A stretch of 64,000 nt of DNA from positions 1 through 64,000 of the forward strand of contig URUK01000001.1 of NCBI GenBank assembly GCA_900551055.1, read 5' to 3'. This DNA comes from an uncultured Prevotella sp. (lineage in GTDB: Bacteria; Bacteroidota; Bacteroidia; Bacteroidales; Bacteroidaceae). The notes below the pieces were generated by a model. The model worked only from the letters and a program-made list of their open reading frames with translations. It ran no database searches and was not told the origin of the DNA. The translations under genes were made by a program, and so were the position numbers. This document shows positions 8,031 to 15,981 of this stretch, one piece after another; positions within the stretch are counted from its first letter, which is position 1; each line of letters starts with the position of its first letter.

Positions 8031-9671
8031 ATGAACAGGTCTTTTTTTACATATTTTGTGCAGTTATTTGCTGTTTTGATGCTTGCATCGTGCAGTGATA
8101 ATGATGGACCGGACAACTTCGAGCCGCAGCTCTTTGTTGACGGGGCGGTTGACATAACACGCACGGAAGCCACCGTTGCAGGGCATGCAGACCTGCGCGG
8201 AAACCAGACGAAACCAAAGTTTACGTTTGAGTATGGGGCTGACGAGAGAGCGATGAATATTGTTGTGTCTGCGGAAAGCGACAATGACGGAGCAATGACG
8301 GCGCGTCTGGCAGGGCTTAGTGCCGGAACTCAATATTATTTCCGCCTGAAAAGCGACAACGGACGAGTGACGTTGAGCAGCGAAGTCGGCACTTTTACCA
8401 CAAAGCCCAACGACCTTCCTTCCATAACGGGACTGTCGTTGTTAAGCCAAGGTCCTATGAGTGCGATTGTTTCGTTCGGCATTACAGATGACGGCGGTGA
8501 AGCGATAACCGAGGCCGGGTGTTATGTCGTAGACGTTGAAAGCGGAGATACAACTAAAATAAAGGCCGAAGATGGCAGTACGGATGAAGGCTCTGAATGT
8601 CGCATGACAATACGTGGATTAAGGCAAAAGGCAGAGTATGAGTTGCTTCCGTATGCAGTGAACCGTGTTGGAGAAACCAAAGGCGAGGTTATGTCATTGT
8701 CTACGGGTGATGCTGTGAAGACGAGTGAACCCGGAGAGTTGGCAACTCTCATGGCTGATGACCTTTATGCGTTCACTAAACTATCGTTTGCCGGCCCTAT
8801 GAACGGTGACGATTTCCGTTGCCTTAGAGCTATGATGGGATGTGGTATCGACGGAGAAAGCACACCGGGGAGACTGGTTGATGTTGATATCACAGATGTG
8901 AGGATTGTAGCTGGAGGCAGCAGCTATGACATGCAGCACTATACGGAGGACAATGTGGTTGGCTCCGGCCTTTTTGCAGGATGTTCCATGTTGGAAAATG
9001 TTTCTCTTCCTGCCACCGCCATAAAGGTTGGCATGGACGCATTCAAAGACTGCCGGTCGTTGAAGCGCATACAGATACCGGCCTCAGTGGTGTCGGTTGA
9101 GCATTCAGACGGATGCACCGGTCTTGAAAGTATTGAAGTTTCTCCAGCCAACAGCGTATATGCAGGTGTTGACGGAGTTTTGTTTGATGCAGGTGTTACC
9201 AATATCATGTGGTTCCCAATGGGCAAGACCGGCTATTATGAGTTGCCTTCAACAGTCACATCAATAGGTGATTACGCATTCAGAAGTTGCAACATAACGC
9301 AGTTTGTGTTTCCCGATGGCATAAAAGAAATAGGACAGGGCGCATTTTATGGCAGCCTGGTTGAGTCTGTCTCTTTGCCTGACGGGCTTACGCTTATACC
9401 TTCAGGCACTTTCCAAGAATGCAGCCGACTAAAGGAAGTGAGGCTTGGCGAAAGCACGGAACTCATAACCGAATACGCTTTTGACGGTTGTCCTCTCGAA
9501 AATCTGTACATTACCGCTAAATTTCCGCCTGTTTGTTATGAAAACGCTTTTGGGCAGACGGCCGATGACATATTCCAACAGTGTGTGCTCCATGTGCCGT
9601 CAAGCAGCGTTACTTGGTATAAGGAAGACAGGGAATGGGGACGTTTTGATAAAATCATAGGGATAGAATGA
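8031..9671 (+). CDS. Surface lipoprotein with FN3-like domains and BspA-type leucine-rich repeats
   Basis: A 546-residue lipoprotein with a signal ending LASC at residue 21, followed by SDNDGPD, an acidic surface-export type tag. Residues 35-125 and 130-225 are two fibronectin-III-like domains (LSAGTQYYFRLKSDNG; LRQKAEYELLPYAVN). From about residue 305 to 515 come BspA/LRR_5 repeats (FAGCSMLENVSLP, AFKDCRSLKRIQIP, AFRSCNITQFVFPDGIKEIGQGAFYG). BspA proteins of oral and gut Bacteroidales bind host matrix proteins and other bacteria; the ligand here is unknown. Its LRR module is related to the one in the M64 chimera of the same operon. It overlaps the next gene by ATGA. Confidence 0.8.
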   Translation: MNRSFFTYFVQLFAVLMLASCSDNDGPDNFEPQLFVDGAVDITRTEATVAGHADLRGNQTKPKFTFEYGADERAMNIVVSAESDNDGAMTARLAGLSAGTQYYFRLKSDNGRVTLSSEVGTFTTKPNDLPSITGLSLLSQGPMSAIVSFGITDDGGEAITEAGCYVVDVESGDTTKIKAEDGSTDEGSECRMTIRGLRQKAEYELLPYAVNRVGETKGEVMSLSTGDAVKTSEPGELATLMADDLYAFTKLSFAGPMNGDDFRCLRAMMGCGIDGESTPGRLVDVDITDVRIVAGGSSYDMQHYTEDNVVGSGLFAGCSMLENVSLPATAIKVGMDAFKDCRSLKRIQIPASVVSVEHSDGCTGLESIEVSPANSVYAGVDGVLFDAGVTNIMWFPMGKTGYYELPSTVTSIGDYAFRSCNITQFVFPDGIKEIGQGAFYGSLVESVSLPDGLTLIPSGTFQECSRLKEVRLGESTELITEYAFDGCPLENLYITAKFPPVCYENAFGQTADDIFQQCVLHVPSSSVTWYKEDREWGRFDKIIGIE

Positions 9672-10249
9672 ATAAGAATACGCCGGAAATAGAAGAGCTT
9701 AAATTGCTTGTTGAACGCAAATTCAATCGTGTTCTGGGAACCACGACTGACTTTGAGGAATTTTCATTGCATCTTTCACGTAAATTCGGGATGCGCCTTT
9801 CAGCCTCGACTTTGAAGCGTCTTTGGGGCTATGTTGGCGACAGCCACGCTCCGCGCAAATGCACTCTTGACGTGCTTTCGCGTTATATAGGGCATGAAAG
9901 TTATGCTGATTTCAAGTCATGGCTTAAGACAAGCACGAGATACAATTCTTCGTTTTTCGATGCGCGGCAGCTTACAAGCAGCGAACTGTGTTCAGGCGCG
10001 GAAGTAGAGATAGGGTGGAGTCCCAACCGTATAGTACGCCTTGGTTATCTCGGTAACAGCAGATACGAGGTAAGAAGTTCGCTTAACAGTAAACTTGTCA
10101 CAGGCGACCGTTTCATGACAGGTTGCTTCATAAAGGAACAGCCGCTGTATCTTCCGTTCATAGAGCGCGACGGTTGCCGCACCGCACCTTTTGTTGCAGG
10201 GCGTAACGGAGGGCTTACAATAATCAATGTAATTAGAGACAAGGCATGA
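9668..10249 (+). CDS. Putative DNA-binding regulator coupled to a Ser/Thr kinase gene
   Basis: A 193-residue soluble protein. The N-terminal 90 residues are helical (VERKFNRVLGTTTDFEEFSLHLSRKFG, then LSASTLKRLWGYVG), the kind of helix-turn-helix-like region seen in many uncharacterised Bacteroidetes regulators. A small beta domain follows (GAEVEIGWSPNRIVRLGYLGNSRYEV). It overlaps both neighbours by ATGA, so it is made together with the kinase. I infer that it may be the kinase's target or an operon regulator. No named family is assigned. Confidence 0.5.
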   Translation: MNKNTPEIEELKLLVERKFNRVLGTTTDFEEFSLHLSRKFGMRLSASTLKRLWGYVGDSHAPRKCTLDVLSRYIGHESYADFKSWLKTSTRYNSSFFDARQLTSSELCSGAEVEIGWSPNRIVRLGYLGNSRYEVRSSLNSKLVTGDRFMTGCFIKEQPLYLPFIERDGCRTAPFVAGRNGGLTIINVIRDKA

Positions 10250-11196
10250 ACGGACAAGGCGGAAGCGATATGCAGGAAAATACTTCGGGATATACGGACA
10301 AGCTCGACATTGAGATGGAAACGCCGTCGATGCCGGTAGACGACAAGTTCAGTTCCCTGCATTGTTTTTATGTGTCTCCTCACGGCCACACGCGTTTGTT
10401 TTATGCGTCGCGTTATGGGAAATTGTACGTATTGAAATGTCTTAAGCCAGATTATCTTTACATCCCTTTATACAGACAGGCATTGGTCAAGGAGTTTGAG
10501 ATTGGCTTGCAGCTTGACCATCCTTATATATGCCGGACCATAGGTATGGAAGAGGTGGAAGGCCTTGGCTCTGCCATCGTGATGGAGTGTATTGACGGCT
10601 GCACCCTCAAAAGTCTTATTGACAAGCGGCAGCTTACCCCGGCTTTGGCGCGTAAGATTGTCGCACAGGCCTCTGCAGCGATAGATTACATGCACAGCAA
10701 ACAGATAATCCACCGTGACCTTAAGCCTTCCAACATAATGGTGACGCACAATGGACACAACGTGAAAATAGTTGACTTCAGCCTTGCCGACGGTGACATG
10801 TTTGTAGTGCTGAAGCAGCCCGGAGGCACTTCCGGCTATATTGCGCCAGAACTGTTGCAAAAGGGAGCAAAGTCGGATGTGCGTTGTGATGTTTACTCTT
10901 TCGGAAAAGTCATGCAGGACATGGCAGCTCTGATAGGCGATAATGCCATGGTGGAGGCGGCCGAAAAGTGTACTTGCAGGAATGTTGCAGAGCGTCCGTC
11001 TGTCATACCGCGCATAAAAGGGTATGCTGCCGACGGACGAAAGCGGTCGGGCTGGTTTGTAGCATTCTCGCTTATAGCCATTGGCTTGGTGGCCTTTGTC
11101 ATTGCTTCCATAATAGCGTATGTGCGCGGTGCAGACATACAATCGGACGGGAACGATGTGACAGACATGTCCGTATGGGTCGGCAATATCGATTGA
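10246..11196 (+). CDS. Membrane-anchored eukaryotic-type serine/threonine protein kinase
   Basis: A 316-residue protein with a kinase domain at about 38-260 and one transmembrane helix at about 267-287. Visible landmarks are VLKCL (Lys64, nucleotide binding), HRDLKPSNIM (catalytic Asp158), IVDFS at 175-179 in place of the usual DFG, GGTSGYIAPE (197-202) and CDVYSFG. The glycine-rich loop is degenerate. A tail of about 29 residues follows the helix, presumably periplasmic and too short for a normal sensor domain. As the last gene of the surface-protein operon it may phosphorylate the regulator at 9668 or relay a signal from the outer-membrane partners. DFS for DFG may lower activity. Confidence 0.85.
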   Translation: MNGQGGSDMQENTSGYTDKLDIEMETPSMPVDDKFSSLHCFYVSPHGHTRLFYASRYGKLYVLKCLKPDYLYIPLYRQALVKEFEIGLQLDHPYICRTIGMEEVEGLGSAIVMECIDGCTLKSLIDKRQLTPALARKIVAQASAAIDYMHSKQIIHRDLKPSNIMVTHNGHNVKIVDFSLADGDMFVVLKQPGGTSGYIAPELLQKGAKSDVRCDVYSFGKVMQDMAALIGDNAMVEAAEKCTCRNVAERPSVIPRIKGYAADGRKRSGWFVAFSLIAIGLVAFVIASIIAYVRGADIQSDGNDVTDMSVWVGNID

Positions 11197-11240
11197 CAAA
11201 CGCTTTTTATTGCCGTGCCGTTATGGATACATGAACAAAA

Positions 11241-11345
11241 ATCCTCACCTTTGCTTCACGTAGATAGGATGCGGCTCGGCAAAGCCAAACAAAAAACTTC
11301 GTTTTTCATTTCTCTTTGCGCTCGCCTTTCACTATCTTTGCACCC
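11241..11345 (+). promoter_or_regulatory. Promoter region of yeiH, of a dispersed Bacteroidales type
   Basis: The segment contains atcctcacctttgcttcacg, then gatgcggctcggcaaagcc, then a CTTCGTTTTTCATTTCTC stretch and the -7 element TATCTTTG at 11333-11340. From memory, very similar blocks precede many genes in Bacteroides and Prevotella genomes; only one copy is visible here. No good TTTG lies about 20 bp upstream of the -7 (the nearest, at 11315-11318, is 14 bp away). Predicted transcript start is near 11345 and the gene starts at 11397. Confidence 0.55.
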
Positions 11346-11396
11346 TCAAAACCGTTAAGGGTGTAAGTATTTCAATGTAATTAACTTTATTCAAAC

Positions 11397-12428
11397 ATGT
11401 TGACAGAGAAGCGCAGCAGTATGCTTCATGGCGTACTGCTTATAACATTGTTTTCATGCGCCGCGTTTTATATCGGCGACATGGGGTTTGTCAAGAGCCT
11501 GCAGCTAAGCCCTATGATTGTAGGCATAGTTCTCGGAATGCTTTATGCGAACAGCCTTCGCAATAATCTGCCTGACACATGGGTGCCGGGAATACAGTTC
11601 TGTTCCAAGCGCATATTGCGTATAGGCATAATACTTTACGGCTTCCGCCTGACATTCCAGAACGTGCTTGAGGTCGGCTTGCCTGCCATCGTGATAGATG
11701 CGATAGTTGTGACGGTGACAATATGCGGCGGCATTTTTATCGGCAAGTTGCTGAAGATGGACAGGGGCATAACCCTTTTGACGTCGGTTGGCAGTGCAAT
11801 ATGCGGTGCAGCAGCGGTTCTTGGTACGGAATCGGCCATCCGTGTGAAACCGTATAAGACTGCCGTAGCCGTGTCAACGGTTGTTATTTTCGGAACATTA
11901 GCAATGTTTGTCTATCCGGTGCTGTATCGTAATGGGGTGTTCGACCTTGATGCCAAGGCTATGGGAATATTCACCGGCTCTACAGTGCATGAAGTGGCAC
12001 ACGTTGTAGGAGCAGGCAACGCTATGGGCAAAGAGGTTTCAGATGCTGCTATCATTGTAAAGATGCTCCGCGTGATGATGCTTGTGCCGGTGTTGCTCAT
12101 AATCAGTTACAGCGTTATGCGTGCCGCTTTGCAAAGAGGGGACACCGAAGGACGGGGACGAATATCGCTCCCTTGGTTCGCAATATTTTTCCTGGTTGTC
12201 ATCGGTTTCAATTCATTTGGTTTGTTGCCGCGTGGTCTTGTGGATTTCATCAACGTCTTTGACACATTTCTTTTGACTATGGCGATGACCGCCCTCGGAG
12301 CAGAAACCAGCATCGACAAGTTCAAGAAGGCCGGCTTCAAGCCGTTCCTGCTAGCATTCATATTGTTCATCTGGCTTGTTGCCGGAGGCTACTTTATGGC
12401 CAAATACCTTGTGCCGATGATAGGATAA
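11397..12428 (+). CDS. yeiH: YeiH-family putative sulfate exporter
   Basis: A 343-residue integral membrane protein with about ten hydrophobic helices. It fits the YeiH/UPF0324 (conserved hypothetical 698) family: SPMIVGIVLGMLYANSLR, the LRIGIILYGFRLTF helix, GSAICGAAAVLGTE and GSTVHEVAHVVGAG, plus a C-terminal MTALGAETSIDKFKKAG. The family is described as putative sulfate or sulfonate exporters, but substrates are largely unproven. It is monocistronic: its own promoter lies upstream and a double hairpin (12514-12590) follows. It faces the gene at 12613-13179 tail to tail. Confidence 0.85.
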   Translation: MLTEKRSSMLHGVLLITLFSCAAFYIGDMGFVKSLQLSPMIVGIVLGMLYANSLRNNLPDTWVPGIQFCSKRILRIGIILYGFRLTFQNVLEVGLPAIVIDAIVVTVTICGGIFIGKLLKMDRGITLLTSVGSAICGAAAVLGTESAIRVKPYKTAVAVSTVVIFGTLAMFVYPVLYRNGVFDLDAKAMGIFTGSTVHEVAHVVGAGNAMGKEVSDAAIIVKMLRVMMLVPVLLIISYSVMRAALQRGDTEGRGRISLPWFAIFFLVVIGFNSFGLLPRGLVDFINVFDTFLLTMAMTALGAETSIDKFKKAGFKPFLLAFILFIWLVAGGYFMAKYLVPMIG

Positions 12429-12508
12429 AGTCCCGTTGCCATGACGTGTGGCAATTGTTGCCACACGCTTGTTTAAGCTCTTGTATTTTGTGATGTTTGG
12501 GACTGTCT

Positions 12509-12596
12509 TGCAGAAGGTGGCCTTTCGCGATGTGAAAGGCCACCTTTTACCGTCTGAAATGCCGCATATTGCAGCGCAATATGCGGCATTTTGGAA
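12509..12596. repeat. 88-bp four-module repeat element, copy 1
   Basis: Four consecutive 22-bp modules (12509, 12531, 12553, 12575). Modules 1 and 2 pair perfectly over 13 bp (514-526 with 534-546), and modules 3 and 4 over 15 bp (558-572 with 576-590, loop of 3). It sits between two convergent genes and would also serve as a two-way terminator. Confidence 0.85.
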
Positions 12597-12612
12597 TGAA
12601 GGTGTAATCCGG

Positions 12613-13179
12613 TCATCCTTTTGACGGATATTTACCGTCAATCCGTTTGTTCAGAATGGCGCAGATGTCTTTTGCTTTCATCGTAAGGTTTGCTGTCGGA
12701 ATGCTGATTGCCGCGCCGGTCTTTTTCAGGTTGTAGGTCATCAGCTGCGTGGTAATGCCGTTGCTGCCGTCAAACAGCTGTTCCATAACATTCTTCTTGT
12801 AGTCAACCGCAATCATTTTGGAACCGTATATGCTGATAATCCTGAACTGCTTTACGTCGTCGAAGTTTATTGTATGATAGCTCTTCTTAAACTGTACATA
12901 GAAACTGACGTTGCGGTCGGTTATAATAATAAACGGTATGTTCTTTATCCTGTTGTGCAGTGTTGCGAAAAGCTGTAGAAGGCCGCCGAGGCCGAAGAAA
13001 GCTATGTTAAGCCATCCGCCTATAAGCTTGACAGTTGTGGTGCAATCGTCGTCATTCAGTATGAAAATACCTCCTGTGACAAACAGAAGGCACATGACTG
13101 CAAGCGACAGGCTCTTGTATTGGCTTTGGTATATCCTTATTTCATTGTTCTCGGGTTGTGTCCCGGCGTGTTTCCCCAT
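12613..13179 (-). CDS. Small membrane protein, STM3941-like (PH-domain-like fold)
   Basis: The chosen ATG (13179) gives 188 residues; the open frame upstream to 13365 is not used because a minus-strand promoter lies inside it. Two hydrophobic segments (about residues 19-36 and 42-62) are followed by a beta-rich domain (PFIIITDRNVSFYVQFKKSYHTINFDDVKQFRII) that resembles bacterial PH-like domains of STM3941-type proteins. The C-terminus (MKAKDICAILNKRIDGKY) is helical. Function unknown. It is transcribed alone. Confidence 0.6.
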   Translation of the reverse strand: MGKHAGTQPENNEIRIYQSQYKSLSLAVMCLLFVTGGIFILNDDDCTTTVKLIGGWLNIAFFGLGGLLQLFATLHNRIKNIPFIIITDRNVSFYVQFKKSYHTINFDDVKQFRIISIYGSKMIAVDYKKNVMEQLFDGSNGITTQLMTYNLKKTGAAISIPTANLTMKAKDICAILNKRIDGKYPSKG

Positions 13180-13210
13180 ATTTTTGTAGAATTGTTTTGT
13201 TGTCTGCTTA

Positions 13211-13241
13211 CAAAGATAATGTCTTATCTTATTTTCACAAA
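13211..13241 (-). promoter_or_regulatory. Promoter of the STM3941-like gene
   Basis: Read on the minus strand: TTTG at 13241-13238, 19 bp, TATCTTTG at 13218-13211. Predicted start near 13206, about 25 nt before the ATG at 13179. This fixes the start of that gene. Confidence 0.75.
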
Positions 13242-13292
13242 CATTTCGTTTTAAAATCACTCCATTATCCTTAAGGATTCGTTTTTTTATAT

Positions 13293-13300
13293 TACTTTTG
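13293..13300 (+). promoter_or_regulatory. -7 element of the rlmD promoter
   Basis: TACTTTTG matches TAnnTTTG; no clear TTTG lies 19-21 bp upstream. The predicted transcript starts near 13305 and has a leader of about 105 nt. Confidence 0.45.
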
Positions 13301-13413
13301 TACCAATTTATGCAAGTTGGCATGACCGGGCGTGCGTAATATCCAGATATTGATATGTTACTCATGTTTGTTTGCTACTTCATGCGACAATAAATAACGA
13401 CAAGACATTTTAT

Positions 13414-14835
13414 ATGAGCAGGAAAAAGAAACCGTTACCCGTATTGGAGAACGTCACTATAACAGATTATGCAGCCGAAGGTAAGTCGATAGCGAGGGTC
13501 AACGACCTTGTCGTCTTCGTGCCGTTCGCCGTTCCGGGCGATGTCGTCGATTTGCAGGTGAGGCGCAAGAAACACAGTTACTGCGAGGCGGAAATCATAA
13601 GGATAGTGAAGCCAAGCAGTGTAAGGATAGCTCCGCAGTGCGCCCACTTCGGGCTGTGCGGCGGCTGCAAGTGGCAGAATGTGCCATACACGGAGCAGCT
13701 GAAGATGAAGCAGAAGCAGGTGCGCGACCAGCTTACACGCATAGGCAAGGTTGAGTTGCCCGAAATAAGGCCCATTCTCGGTTCGGAAAAGACTTTCGGT
13801 TACCGCAACAAACTTGAGTTCGGTTGCTGCAACAAGCGGTGGCTTACGAAAGAGGAGATTGCGGCAGGTACAGAATATACGCAGATGAACGCCATCGGTT
13901 TCCATATAACCGGGGCGTTCGATAAAATCCTTCCGATAGAGAAGTGCTGGCTGATGGACGACCTGCACAACCGCATACGCAACGCCATCCGTGACTACGC
14001 ATATGCTACAGGGATGACGTTTTACGACCTGCGCGGCAAGCACGGACTGCTGCGCGACATTGTGATAAGGAATTCTGATACGGGCGAATGGATGGTGCTC
14101 GTACAGTTCCACTATGACGAAGAGGGCGACGATGAACGTGCAAAGGGGCTGTTGCAGCATTTGGCCGACGGCTTTCCCGAAATAACATCGTTGCTTTACG
14201 TTGACAACCAGAAGGCCAACGACACTTACAACGACCTCGACATACAGGTGCTCAAGGGTGAAGACCATATCTTCGAAACGATGGAGGAACTGAAGTTCAA
14301 GGTGGGAGCTAAGAGCTTTTACCAGACAAACACGGAGCAGGCCCAGCGTCTTTACTCGGTTGTTCGCGATTTCGCCGGACTTACCGGCAATGAACTCGTT
14401 TACGACCTGTACACCGGCACCGGCACTATTGCAAACTTCGTAGCGCGCAATGCGCGTAAGGTTGTAGGGATAGAGTATGTACCTGAAGCCATTGAGGACG
14501 CCAAAGTCAACTCCGAAATCAACGGAATTGAAAACACGTTGTTTTATGCCGGAGACATGAAAGATATACTGACCGACGGCTTCATCGCCGCAAACGGCCG
14601 CCCTGACATAGTAATAACCGACCCGCCGCGTGCCGGGATGCACCCCGACGTGGTGCAGACGATAATCCGTACAGGCACGGGGCGCATTGTATATGTAAGT
14701 TGCAATCCGGCCACACAGGCGCGCGACCTTGCGCTGCTGGACCAATATTATAAGGTGGAAGCAGTACAGCCGGTGGACATGTTTCCGCATACGCCGCACG
14801 TGGAAAACGTTGTCCTGTTGGTAAAACGGGCTTGA
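13414..14835 (+). CDS. rlmD: 23S rRNA (uracil-5-)-methyltransferase, RlmD type
   Basis: With the ATG at 13414 the protein has 473 residues (an upstream in-frame ATG at 13372 is less likely, as the family begins close to MSRKKKP). An N-terminal TRAM domain (ENVTITDYAAEGKSIARVNDLVVFVPFAVPGD) is followed by the Fe-S cysteines CAHFGLCGGCKWQ. The C-terminal SAM-dependent domain has VYDLYTGTGTIANFVA, ITDPPRAGMHPDV and the catalytic-Cys motif VSCNPATQARDL. It methylates C5 of a uridine in 23S rRNA; whether the site is U1939 (RlmD) or U747 (RlmC-like) is not settled by sequence alone. It may read through into the porin gene 33 nt downstream. Confidence 0.9.
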   Translation: MSRKKKPLPVLENVTITDYAAEGKSIARVNDLVVFVPFAVPGDVVDLQVRRKKHSYCEAEIIRIVKPSSVRIAPQCAHFGLCGGCKWQNVPYTEQLKMKQKQVRDQLTRIGKVELPEIRPILGSEKTFGYRNKLEFGCCNKRWLTKEEIAAGTEYTQMNAIGFHITGAFDKILPIEKCWLMDDLHNRIRNAIRDYAYATGMTFYDLRGKHGLLRDIVIRNSDTGEWMVLVQFHYDEEGDDERAKGLLQHLADGFPEITSLLYVDNQKANDTYNDLDIQVLKGEDHIFETMEELKFKVGAKSFYQTNTEQAQRLYSVVRDFAGLTGNELVYDLYTGTGTIANFVARNARKVVGIEYVPEAIEDAKVNSEINGIENTLFYAGDMKDILTDGFIAANGRPDIVITDPPRAGMHPDVVQTIIRTGTGRIVYVSCNPATQARDLALLDQYYKVEAVQPVDMFPHTPHVENVVLLVKRA

Positions 14836-14868
14836 CCGGCCGCATCCAAACCATGAATTAATGAGACC

Positions 14869-15972
14869 ATGATGTATAAGAAATCCTGTTTATTTGCCGT
14901 ATCGCTTTTCCTTTTGTCTGCATATAATGGCGTTTCAGCGCAGGAAAAGGCGAAAATCTTTGACAAACCGAAATTAAGCGGCTATGCGATAGGCCAATAT
15001 CAATACAGCGGACAGCATGAGGCTGAAAGCAATACGTTCAGTGTAAGGATGGTGCGCCTGTCGCTTGACGGACGCATACTTGGCGATTTCGCTTACAAAC
15101 TGCAGGGGCAGATTAACGGTAATACATCGACTTTAGGTGACAGCCCGAGGCTCGTGGATGTATATTTGGAGTGGCAGAAACTGCCGTTCCTGAAGATAAA
15201 GGCAGGTCAATTCAAGCGTCCTTTCACGTTCGAGAATCCCATGAATCCCATAGACCAAGGCTTCATGGGCTATTCGCAGAACGTCAGCAAGCTGGCTGGC
15301 TTCAGCGACCGGACAGGCGAACACGCCTCAAACGGCCGTGACATAGGCTTGCAGTTGCAGGGCGACGTTATAAAGACGGCATCGGGCAGGTATCTGCTTC
15401 ATTATCAAGTAGGTGTGTTCAACGGTCAAGGCATAAATACAAAGGATGTAGACAATCGGAAAGATGTTATCGGCGGCATTTGGGTTATGCCTGTTTCCGG
15501 CCTGCGTATAGGCGCGTTCGGTTGGAACGGTTCATACGCACGGAAGGGCGAGGATGGTGTGAAGAGCCTGGGGAAGCACCGCTATGCAATAAGCGGCGAG
15601 TATGTGGCGGACGACTGGACATTCCGTTCGGAATACATACATTCCACAGGTTACGGTTTCACCAAGGTTTACAACCAAAGCTCTGACGTAAGGGATGACG
15701 CCGTAAACTATTCATCTGGCAATAAGGCCGACGGATTTTATGCCTTGGCTATTGCCCCTGTAATAAAAAAGAGACTGCATGTGAAGGCCCGTTACGACAT
15801 GTACCGTCCGCAGGCGGAATGGGGAACGAGCAAGACTTTTTATGAATTGGGCATAGATTATGTCTTTGTGAAGAACCTACAGGTTAACCTTGAATACGCG
15901 TTTGTCAATGACCGTTCGCTTCAAAGGCATAATTATAGCATGATAGACACACAATTATCATTCAGGTTCTAA
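14869..15972 (+). CDS. Phosphate-selective porin O/P family outer-membrane protein
   Basis: A 367-residue protein with a signal peptide ending near VSAQ (residue 25). The mature part has the OprO/OprP-like pattern: IGQYQYSG, VRMVRLSLDGRILGDFAYKLQGQING, then LPFLKIKAGQFKRPFTFENPMNP, ending in a Phe (DTQLSFRF), as outer-membrane beta-barrels do. Family members are trimeric anion or phosphate channels, but Bacteroidales members are not proven to be phosphate-specific. It is 9 nt upstream of the membrane pyrophosphatase gene, so the two are probably co-transcribed. ATG at 14872 is an alternative start. Confidence 0.85.
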   Translation: MMYKKSCLFAVSLFLLSAYNGVSAQEKAKIFDKPKLSGYAIGQYQYSGQHEAESNTFSVRMVRLSLDGRILGDFAYKLQGQINGNTSTLGDSPRLVDVYLEWQKLPFLKIKAGQFKRPFTFENPMNPIDQGFMGYSQNVSKLAGFSDRTGEHASNGRDIGLQLQGDVIKTASGRYLLHYQVGVFNGQGINTKDVDNRKDVIGGIWVMPVSGLRIGAFGWNGSYARKGEDGVKSLGKHRYAISGEYVADDWTFRSEYIHSTGYGFTKVYNQSSDVRDDAVNYSSGNKADGFYALAIAPVIKKRLHVKARYDMYRPQAEWGTSKTFYELGIDYVFVKNLQVNLEYAFVNDRSLQRHNYSMIDTQLSFRF

Positions 15973-15981
15973 TAAAAACAA

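Noticed and set aside
13180..13365. Upstream extension of the minus-strand STM3941-like gene to 13365
   Set aside because: The promoter (13211-13241) lies within the extension and the extra 62 residues lack family resemblance.
13435..14799. 454-residue open frame antisense to rlmD
   Set aside because: It covers rlmD exactly in reverse, has the composition of a shadow frame (many Cys, His, Tyr and Val) and no promoter or family motif.
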